The translations under genes and the position numbers were made by a program. DNA of 13,205 nucleotides. It comes from CAYYMD01 sp964480425. Its GTDB lineage: Bacteria; Planctomycetota; Phycisphaerae; SM23-33. Shown piece after piece: positions 7,424 to 13,205 of the stretch. The DNA is taken from NCBI GenBank assembly GCA_964480425.1, contig CAYZPY010000064.1, forward strand, positions 1-13,205. Direction: 5' to 3'. Each line of letters begins with the position of its first letter. Position 1 is the stretch's first letter. A model generated the notes under the pieces. It was not told the origin of the DNA, ran no database searches, and saw only the letters and a program-made list of their open reading frames with translations.

Positions 7424-9148
7424 TTAATCCTTTCTCTCGACGTACACGTAATACGCGCCTCGGTCGGCGCCGTCGGCGTCCGTCATGTGTGTCTGGAACG
7501 TCGTCCTTCCGGCAGGAAGTTTGAATTTGAACGTAACGCACTTTTTATCGCCGTCCACTTCGGCGGACTGCTCATGGTCGCCGACCTTTATGCTCACCTT
7601 TTGAATCGCAAGGGCGTTTCCGCCGGTGTACCAGTCCTTTATCTCGCCCTGGATTCCGGCGCCCATGGGCAGGTCCGCCTCGCGGGGCCAGCGGCGAAGT
7701 TCGAACGAATACTCGCCGTCCCGGGCCAACTCTATCGCCCAGAAGCCGTTGCACACCTTGCCTTCGCGGATGTGCTGCTGGTTCCACGCATGGTCCTCGC
7801 CGTGCCAGTCCTGGCTGGTGATGGGCGAAACCGTCTCGTGTTCTGTTCCGATTATGGTGTAGCAGTATTCATCGAAGCGTTCCGAGACGATCCGCCACCA
7901 CGTTTCGTACTCGCCGCGGAGTTTTTCGACCAGGTCCGGATGCTCGCCGGACACGTCGTTTTGCTGTCCCGGGTCGGCTCCCATGTCGTAAAGTTCCTTT
8001 CCGTTGACCAGCCGCCAGCGGTCGGTCATCACGGCGCTTTTTCGCCACTTGATGGGATTTTCCACCCGCTGGGAGTCGGTCACCAGCACGCGATCAGGCC
8101 AGTCCTCGTTTTTCCCGACCAGCAGCGGTGCAATGCTCTGCCCGTGGAACCTCATCACCTCCGGCGCCCTCAGGTCGCACAGTTCCATCAGCGTGGGCAG
8201 GATGTCGATGTTGGCGGTCACCCGCCACACCTGGCGCCCGCCGACCAGACCGCCGCCGGGCCAGTATATGAACGCCGGCACGCGGTGACCGCCGTCGTAC
8301 TCGGAGTTCTTCTTGCCGCGCATGTGCGCGTTGTAACCATCGGTCACGAAGTGATTCTCGTCGACGTCGCATCCGCCGGAGGTGCCGTTGTCGGTCATAA
8401 AGATGAATATGGTGTTTTCGGCCAGACCCAACTCATTGAGTTTTGCCCGCAGGCGACCGACGTTTTCGTCTATGCAGGTTATCATTCCGTAGAAGTTGGC
8501 GCGCTTATCGGGCACCTTGCCCCTGTAAGGTTCGCTGTAACTGTCCGGCACGTTGTAAGGGCTGTGCGGGGCGTTGGTCGGCAGGTAGCAGAAGAAGGGC
8601 CTGCCTTCTTTTGCGTTTTGCTCGATGAACTTTAAGGCCTGGTCGAACCACACGTCGGTGCAGTAGCCCTCGAACTGGCGGTGTTCGCCCCTGTCGAAAT
8701 AGACGTCGTCGAAATAGTCGTTTCCCCAGTAGTCCGGCGTGGTTCCGATGGCGCCGTCGGCGTGGTAAAGGGCGGTGGCGAATCCGCGATCGTGCGGGCG
8801 GAAGGGGTAATTGTCGCCCAGGTGCCACTTGCCGAAGATGCCCGTGGCGTAACCGTTTGCGCCGAAGACGTCGGCCATGGTCATCTCGTCCTTGCGCAGC
8901 TGCGAGCGTCCGCCCAGCGTGTGCCACACGCCCGTGGCGTTGCAGTATCGCCCGGTCATCAGGCCGGCGCGCGTTGGCGAGCAGGTCGGACCCACGTGAT
9001 AATTCTCCAGGCGCACGCACTGGTCGTGAAGTTCGTCCAGGTTCGGCGTGCTGATGACGGGGTTGCCGTGGCAGGCGAGATCGCCGTAGCCCTGGTCGTC
9101 GGTTATTACGAATACGAAGTTCGGCTTTTTGTTCTGTTGTTTTGTCAT
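7424..9148 (-). CDS. Sulfatase 2: arylsulfatase without signal peptide
   Basis: The 574-aa protein starts at an ATG with CGGAGA upstream and enters the catalytic fold at once (NFVFVITDDQGYGD, residues 10-23), with no signal peptide. It has C-S-P-T-R (Cys56 to Arg60) as maturation site, FMTDNG, and a GKK...DGGHRVP segment. It is clearly a paralogue of sulfatase 1: gene order, domain layout and C-terminal extension match (GEYSFELRRWPRE, and the end DRGAYYVYVERKD against ESRGAYYVYVRKIK). The lack of an export signal implies a cytoplasmic enzyme acting on imported sulfated oligosaccharides, unless it leaves the cell by a non-classical route. It is the middle gene of a three-sulfatase operon. Confidence 0.9.
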   Translation of the reverse strand: MTKQQNKKPNFVFVITDDQGYGDLACHGNPVISTPNLDELHDQCVRLENYHVGPTCSPTRAGLMTGRYCNATGVWHTLGGRSQLRKDEMTMADVFGANGYATGIFGKWHLGDNYPFRPHDRGFATALYHADGAIGTTPDYWGNDYFDDVYFDRGEHRQFEGYCTDVWFDQALKFIEQNAKEGRPFFCYLPTNAPHSPYNVPDSYSEPYRGKVPDKRANFYGMITCIDENVGRLRAKLNELGLAENTIFIFMTDNGTSGGCDVDENHFVTDGYNAHMRGKKNSEYDGGHRVPAFIYWPGGGLVGGRQVWRVTANIDILPTLMELCDLRAPEVMRFHGQSIAPLLVGKNEDWPDRVLVTDSQRVENPIKWRKSAVMTDRWRLVNGKELYDMGADPGQQNDVSGEHPDLVEKLRGEYETWWRIVSERFDEYCYTIIGTEHETVSPITSQDWHGEDHAWNQQHIREGKVCNGFWAIELARDGEYSFELRRWPREADLPMGAGIQGEIKDWYTGGNALAIQKVSIKVGDHEQSAEVDGDKKCVTFKFKLPAGRTTFQTHMTDADGADRGAYYVYVERKD

Positions 9149-9166
9149 TGTGTCTCCGATGCGATT

Positions 9167-10621
9167 CTAATCCATTACGTTGGCGTTGTCGCCGGTGTTT
9201 CGTTGCCATTGCTCAAGCCGGCAGCGCATCTCGTCGACCAGCCCGCCGTCGGCCTTGTCTATCAGGTTGTCCATTTCGTACGGGTCGTCCTGAAGGTCGT
9301 AGAGTTCGTCCGTCTGTCCCTTGTTGGCGATGTACTTGTGCCGCCGGGTGACCACGCCGCGGCCGAGGTGATCCTGGCAATGCCCGTGCGTCTCGAACAT
9401 AAGGTCCTCGCGCCTCTCGGCGGTTCCGTCGAAAAGCCCGAGCAATGATCGTCCGTGGACCTCGCCGCCGAAGTCCAGCCACGCCGCGGCGAGTATCGTG
9501 GGGGCTATGTCCAGGTTGCTTACCAGTTCGTCCCGGTCGCCGTGGGGCGGTATTCGTCCCGGCATGCGGACCGCAAGCGGCACACGCACCATCTCCTCGG
9601 GCATGTACGAGGCCTTGTCGAAGTGCCCCCCGTGGCAGGCGACCGCGTCGCCGTGATCGCTCGCCCATATCACAAGGGTGTTCTCGACCAGGCCGAGATC
9701 CTCAAGAGCGTCGAGGATTATGCCGCCGGCGGCGTCGATGAGGGTAATCTGCGCGTAGCAGCGGGCAAGGACCTTTTGCCAGACTTCCCACGGCAGGGGG
9801 TTGGGTTGAATCAGTCGCTTGTTTTCGTCGCGCAGCGCCTGGTTCATCTCGAAACGATATATTTCAGGCTTGTTGTCGAGCGTGTCGCGGAAACTGCCGT
9901 ATTGGGGAATCTCGGACGGGTCGTACATTTCGGCGAACCGTCGCGTGGGGAAGTACGGCTGGTGTGGGCCCCAGAAGTCCACTCGCAGGTGAAACGGTCT
10001 CTCGCCGCCCTCGTCCGCCAGTTCGACCAGTTTGTCGCGCGCCATGTTGGCAAGGAAAAACGCCTCGTGCGTATCATCCGGCGTGGTCATCACGCCGCTG
10101 GCGTGCTCGTTGCACCATCTGCGCCTCTGCCTGTAGGTTTGGCCCTCGACGATGCGCTCCGAACCGTGGAACTTCCGCTCGATGAGGATTTCCGGTTCGC
10201 CCAGCCCGCGCGACTCGAGGTATTCCTTATATTCCGGCTTGGTGTAGGGGTTGTTGTAACTGGGGTAACTGAAACCCTCGCAGTGATGCTCGTGCGCCGT
10301 GCCGGCGCCGGCGTGCCACTTGCCGTAATAGAAATTCCGATACCCGTTCTCGCCCAGAATGTCCAGGTAGAGCGGGTGTCGGTAGGGGCTGTTGACGTCG
10401 TTTTTGATCTCGCCGTGGGTGTGGGGATACAGCCCGGTGAGCATTGTCCGCCTGGCCGGTCCGCAAAGCGGGCAGGCGGTGTACGCCCGTCGGAAAGATG
10501 CGCCCCCGCCCGCCAGGCGGTCAAAATTAGGCCTCTGTATCCGGGGTCCGCCGTCCCACCCGTGACGGTAGTACGCCTGATGGTCGTTAAGGAGAAAAAC
10601 AATGTTCCATCGCCGGTACAT
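9167..10621 (-). CDS. Sulfatase 3: choline-sulfatase-like sulfatase
   Basis: The 484-aa protein has the sulfatase maturation motif C-G-P-A-R in ACPLCGPARRTMLTG (Cys53 to Arg57), a YGKWH segment, and the C-terminal metal/substrate block ASDHGDAVACHGGHFDKASY followed by EEMVRVPLAVRMPG, as in compact choline-sulfatase-type and heparan-type members. The usual N-terminal Asp-Asp pair is replaced by NDHQ (Asn12-Asp13), so Asn takes the first metal-ligand position. There is no signal peptide, so a cytoplasmic site is likely. The frame could begin at TTG 10624, but ATG 10621 is preferred; neither has a clear ribosome binding site. It is the first gene of the operon, 18 bp before sulfatase 2. The substrate is not readable. 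Confidence 0.88.
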   Translation of the reverse strand: MYRRWNIVFLLNDHQAYYRHGWDGGPRIQRPNFDRLAGGGASFRRAYTACPLCGPARRTMLTGLYPHTHGEIKNDVNSPYRHPLYLDILGENGYRNFYYGKWHAGAGTAHEHHCEGFSYPSYNNPYTKPEYKEYLESRGLGEPEILIERKFHGSERIVEGQTYRQRRRWCNEHASGVMTTPDDTHEAFFLANMARDKLVELADEGGERPFHLRVDFWGPHQPYFPTRRFAEMYDPSEIPQYGSFRDTLDNKPEIYRFEMNQALRDENKRLIQPNPLPWEVWQKVLARCYAQITLIDAAGGIILDALEDLGLVENTLVIWASDHGDAVACHGGHFDKASYMPEEMVRVPLAVRMPGRIPPHGDRDELVSNLDIAPTILAAAWLDFGGEVHGRSLLGLFDGTAERREDLMFETHGHCQDHLGRGVVTRRHKYIANKGQTDELYDLQDDPYEMDNLIDKADGGLVDEMRCRLEQWQRNTGDNANVMD

Positions 10622-10649
10622 CAATGGTAATTAAATTAACTGTGTATTG

Positions 10650-10675
10650 GCGGAAAATTCAAATCAATTCTCCGC
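10650..10675. repeat. Inverted repeat upstream of sulfatase 3
   Basis: GCGGAAAATT (10650-10659) and AATTCTCCGC (10666-10675) form a 10-position stem with one A-C mismatch and a 6-base loop. It lies between the beta-helix gene stop and the sulfatase 3 start, within 30-55 bp of that start. It could be an operator or a weak transcription terminator; no T-run follows on the minus strand. Confidence 0.4.
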
Positions 10676-10741
10676 GCATAGCGACCTTTGTGGCCTCCGT
10701 TGTGTCCCCGCGATGACTTTCAGCCACCGGCGCCGGTCTCG

Positions 10742-12607
10742 TTACCGTCGTTTTTTGCCGATAAGCGCCAGCCCCGCCATCGCCAACAATGCGCCGGATG
10801 CGGGTTCGGGAATGTTCGTGGCGCCTGTGGAGACCTCGCCGGTCAGTCCCCAGTTCTGGAGCACCGCAGCAAGGTCATCGGTGGTTACGACGTCGTCGTC
10901 GACCAGGTCGCCCATTTCCCACTGTGAGGCCAACTGGCCGTAGTTCTGGAGAATAACAGCGAGGTCTTTGGTGCCCACCGTTCCATCTATATCCACGTCT
11001 CCCGGCATCATGAGGATAATGGACGCCCCCGACGCGCGGTCGAACGACACGTTCAGCGCATCGCCGCTTAATAGCGTCCCGGTCAGCGTGCCGCTGGTGT
11101 CGGATACGTGCCCGATGGGGTAGTTGTATCCGCCACCCAGGATTCTTATCTCGCTTGTGTCCTGAGCGTCGATCGCGTCGGTGGTTCCACCCTCGATAAA
11201 AACCGTGGTCCTGTCGCAGGCAATCAGCTTGTCGCCAATCTGCCCGCCGTACAACTTCGCGCCGGAGTCTTCGCACAGCACCAGTTCGGCGCTGTCGCCG
11301 GCAAACGCCCTGATTACGTCGCAGCCGTCGACGATGTTCACCGTGGTTCCCGTCCCGGCGCTGCCGTAGTCTATCCGGACGCCCCCGAAAATCATGCAGT
11401 CAAGCACGTGGGCGCCGCCGTCGGCGATATCCCAGTGGGGAATCTCCATCAGGGGGTAGTTGTCGTAGTTGCCGCCGATGTTGTACGGCGTGTCGCCGAT
11501 GCCGTCGCTACCGGGTATGTCCTGGTCAGGCCCGCTGTAATTGTCGACTCCGGAGTAATCGCTCCAGTAATTTCCGCCGGTGGGGTAGCCGTCGTCCCAG
11601 TCGTTCAGGCCGTTGGCGGTCGCCTGATTGCTGTTGTTTATAAAAACGTTGTTATATATGGTGCTGTTTGTGCCCGACGTGTCGCCGCTACCGCCCACGC
11701 ACAGTCCGTGGGATTCGTTTTCCACGATCAGATTCCTGAAAAACACGTTGCTGTCGGAGTGATTGTTGCCGTTGGCAGACATCGTGATCCCCCCGCTTCC
11801 GCCTCCACCGGAGTTGTAACGCGTTATGTTGTGCGAAAAAGTGTTGTTACTTACGTTTTCCCACAGCCATATGCCCGCCGAGGACGATACGTTGACCCCC
11901 GTATTGTTATCCGTAACGTTGTGGGTGATGGTGTTGTCGTGGGGACCGTTGGCCAGCAGTATCCCCGCCCTGGTGTTGTTCGAGCAGTTGTTTTTCGTCA
12001 CCATGTTGTAATGCGACGCATATCGAAGATACAGACCCTGGTGGTTGCCCTCGCAGGAGTTCTTCGAAATGGTGTTGTATTCGGAGGAATTCCACAGAAA
12101 AATGCCGTAATGAGAATTGTCGTGACAGGTGTTGCCGGTAACGAGATTATTGTCCGAACCCTCCAGCCACAGGCCTATCGAATTGCTGTGGTTGTTGCTG
12201 TATGTGCCGTTGGAAATCACGTTGTTGTTCGAATCTTTCAGGAAAATGCCGGCCCGGCTGTTTTTCCGGGAGGTGGTGTTGTCCACCGTGCCGTTGGTTA
12301 CGTTGTCCAGAATGATGCCCTTGTTGCCGTTCTCCACCAGGCAGTTGCGAAGCACAAAGTGTTTGGACGTGTTTTTTATTTCTATACCCGTGCCGCCGCC
12401 GGCGTCTATCGACCAGTTCTCGATAATGTACGGGTTCTCTGCCGTGCCCGCCGCGCCCGGATTGGACACGCCGTTGCCCGACGTGAAGCCGCCGTTGCCC
12501 GATATGGTGATCGGCGAGTGCGTTTCCAGACCATACGACGGCAGCGCCGGAATTAATATAAACGCCGATAAAACGCCGAACGCCGAAAAAATTTTGCAGG
12601 TATGCAT
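10742..12607 (-). CDS. NosD-like parallel beta-helix protein with dockerin-like repeats and PEP-CTERM anchor
   Basis: The 621-aa protein starts with a Sec signal peptide (1-26, FGVLSAFILIPALPSYG). Residues about 55-335 are Asn-rich right-handed beta-helix rungs (repeats of the type NNTISxNxCxxNxxGIxL). Residues 341-386 form the NosD-type block with NYWSDYSGVDNYSGPDQD. Two EF-hand-like, dockerin type I-like repeats follow (DVDIDGTVGTKDLAVILQNYG, 537-557, then DLVDDDVVTTDDLAAVLQNWG). The end is a PEP-CTERM signal: PEP (600-602), a hydrophobic segment and KKRR. Exosortase-dependent surface sorting is expected. The ATG at 12605-12607 has a near-perfect AAGGAGG 8 nt upstream, so the in-frame extension to 12727 is rejected. 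It may bind or cleave a polysaccharide; no catalytic residues were identified. Confidence 0.88.
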   Translation of the reverse strand: MHTCKIFSAFGVLSAFILIPALPSYGLETHSPITISGNGGFTSGNGVSNPGAAGTAENPYIIENWSIDAGGGTGIEIKNTSKHFVLRNCLVENGNKGIILDNVTNGTVDNTTSRKNSRAGIFLKDSNNNVISNGTYSNNHSNSIGLWLEGSDNNLVTGNTCHDNSHYGIFLWNSSEYNTISKNSCEGNHQGLYLRYASHYNMVTKNNCSNNTRAGILLANGPHDNTITHNVTDNNTGVNVSSSAGIWLWENVSNNTFSHNITRYNSGGGGSGGITMSANGNNHSDSNVFFRNLIVENESHGLCVGGSGDTSGTNSTIYNNVFINNSNQATANGLNDWDDGYPTGGNYWSDYSGVDNYSGPDQDIPGSDGIGDTPYNIGGNYDNYPLMEIPHWDIADGGAHVLDCMIFGGVRIDYGSAGTGTTVNIVDGCDVIRAFAGDSAELVLCEDSGAKLYGGQIGDKLIACDRTTVFIEGGTTDAIDAQDTSEIRILGGGYNYPIGHVSDTSGTLTGTLLSGDALNVSFDRASGASIILMMPGDVDIDGTVGTKDLAVILQNYGQLASQWEMGDLVDDDVVTTDDLAAVLQNWGLTGEVSTGATNIPEPASGALLAMAGLALIGKKRR

Positions 12608-12726
12608 TATGATTGCCTCCTTGTTAATCGCTGTTCCGTGCTTAATATCATGCGAAAGGATACCTTGTTTCCCCCGATATATTGAAATCTCCATACAGGC
12701 GTATTGTTCTGAATAATGGGTTAACA

Positions 12727-12755
12727 ATTATAAATTCATGGCGAGTGTATGTCAA
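12727..12755 (-). promoter_or_regulatory. Consensus sigma70 promoter of the beta-helix gene
   Basis: On the minus strand TTGACA (12750-12755) and TATAAT (12727-12732) are both perfect matches with the ideal 17-bp spacer. Transcription would start near 12720, giving a leader of about 113 nt that ends in the AAGGAGG ribosome binding site. It stands out as the best promoter in the window. Confidence 0.75.
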
Positions 12756-12793
12756 ATTTATTTTAATCCCGCCGGGGCGGGGATGGGTTTTGC

Positions 12794-13060
12794 CCGAAAA
12801 GACCGGGCCGTTCACGCAAATATAGAACTATGGAGCGAGGCGGAATCGCCTCGGTTGCGGCCGTAGAGGACAAACACCGCACATGCGGAGGTCTGGCCGG
12901 GCTAAGTCCTGGTGGGGAGCCGCCGCGCTGTTAGTCGGTAACGCCGCCGAGCCACTCTACGGAATGTTACCGCCCGTATGGCGAGCGGAATTCCCTACGC
13001 GCCGGGATCGAAGGACGAACTTAGAACTCTACACACTATACGCCACACACCAAATAACGT
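12794..13060 (+). ncRNA. Omega RNA (HEARO RNA) of an IscB/IsrB-type OMEGA element, apparently orphan
   Basis: This plus-strand block is GC-rich and has no convincing coding frame. Landmarks in order are GTTCACGC (12810-12817), TGGAGC (12831-12836), a 7-bp hairpin CGAGGCG-GAAT-CGCCTCG (12836-12853), GGTTGCGGCCGTAGAG (12853-12868), CTAAGTCC (12902-12909) and GTTAGTCGGTAACGCCGCC (12930-12948). CCGTAGAG (12861-12868) pairs perfectly with CTCTACGG (12955-12962), closing a large multi-helix domain. Inside it are CCGC-ACAT-GCGG (12877-12888), CCGGG/CCTGG (12897-12912) and GTTA/TAAC (12930-12942). These match my memory of the HEARO/omega RNA scaffold. In that family the roughly 16-nt guide is the 5' end, here 12794-12809. 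The exact 3' end is uncertain. No IscB/IsrB gene follows within the window. A covariance-model search was not possible here. Confidence 0.72.
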
Positions 13061-13086
13061 TGTAAGCAAAAGCGCCTGGGGGAATT

Positions 13087-13113
13087 ATGGTAAGCAGTAA
13101 CCGTAAAACCTGA
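13087..13113 (+). pseudogene. Possible 5' stub of a deleted IscB/IsrB gene
   Basis: An ATG follows a G-rich stretch (CTGGGGGAATT) about 280 bp after the omega RNA scaffold start, the usual place for the IscB start codon. The frame reads MVSSNRKT and then TGA. Many IscB proteins begin with M, a few residues and SNRVFVLD, so the first six codons fit a true start followed by a deletion of the rest. Eight codons are too few to prove this. Confidence 0.3.
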
Positions 13114-13205
13114 ATCTTTTTCCGCCTGCAATTTCACAAGTTTACATTTTTTGAGCCAATTGCTTTGTCTGTAAATGATTGTCGTAAGTAGACGTGAAAA
13201 AACTT
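13114..13205. other. AT-richer tail with no recognised feature
   Basis: The last 92 bases are clearly more AT-rich than the RNA block before them and contain no open frame of note and no tRNA. If the OMEGA element is internally deleted, its right end should lie here or beyond the window edge. No clear terminal hairpin was identified. Confidence 0.5.

Noticed and set aside
7400..8635. Long plus-strand frames opposite the sulfatases (also 5532-6305, 8681-9448 and 9455-10630)
   Set aside because: They are mirror frames of genuine sulfatase genes, with no family motifs or ribosome binding sites.
12794..13060. RNase P RNA, cobalamin riboswitch, tmRNA or group II intron as the identity of the structured block
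   Set aside because: The RNase P GAGGAAAGTCC core, the tmRNA tRNA-like ends, the full B12-box set and a group II domain V are all absent; only isolated short words (such as GCCACT) matched.
12883..13065. Plus-strand 60-codon open frame starting MRRSGRAKSWWG
   Set aside because: It lies wholly inside the omega RNA scaffold, has no ribosome binding site, and its codons are explained by paired RNA stems.
1..13205. CRISPR array or insertion sequence with a transposase gene
   Set aside because: No regularly spaced repeats and no transposase frame were found on either strand.

Overview
The window is GC-rich bacterial DNA that looks like a planctomycete, probably close to the Phycisphaerae. The pointers are a run of arylsulfatases, a secreted parallel beta-helix protein ending in dockerin-like repeats and a PEP-CTERM anchor, and a type 2 orotidine-5'-phosphate decarboxylase. 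This assignment is inference, because the window holds no rRNA or other strong phylogenetic marker.

Left part (1-2460): pyrF (minus) is divergent from leuD and a DUF167/YggU-type small protein (plus), which overlap by 8 bp. A ten-N assembly gap (1902-1911) follows. Then come a 5'-truncated C-terminal gene fragment (minus, about 58 codons) and a tRNA-Arg(UCU) on the minus strand. Middle-left (2458-5543, minus): a translationally coupled pair (ATGA overlap) of a GT4, sucrose-phosphate-synthase-like glycosyltransferase and a GalT/Ap4A-phosphorylase-like HIT protein. The pair has a long, hairpin-rich leader and a candidate promoter with phased A-tracts. The same intergenic region holds a degraded small Cys-rich gene.

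Middle-right (5544-10621, minus): a compact operon of three sulfatases, transcribed in the order sulfatase 3, 2, 1. All three have an intact C-x-P-x-R maturation motif. Sulfatases 2 and 1 are tandem paralogues with the same C-terminal extension, but only sulfatase 1 has a Tat lipoprotein-type N terminus. Upstream, on the same strand, is a 621-aa NosD-like beta-helix protein with a consensus promoter (TTGACA-17-TATAAT) and a strong ribosome binding site. The segment as a whole suggests attack on a sulfated polysaccharide, with the beta-helix protein at the cell surface.

Right end (about 12794-13113, plus): a non-coding block carries the sequence landmarks and fold of a HEARO/omega RNA, the guide RNA of IscB/IsrB nucleases (OMEGA systems). 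No IscB/IsrB gene follows in the remaining bases. Only an 8-codon reading frame, compatible with the first residues of an IscB protein, sits where that gene should start. This orphan or internally deleted OMEGA element, lying head-to-head with the beta-helix gene's promoter, is the most unusual thing in the window.
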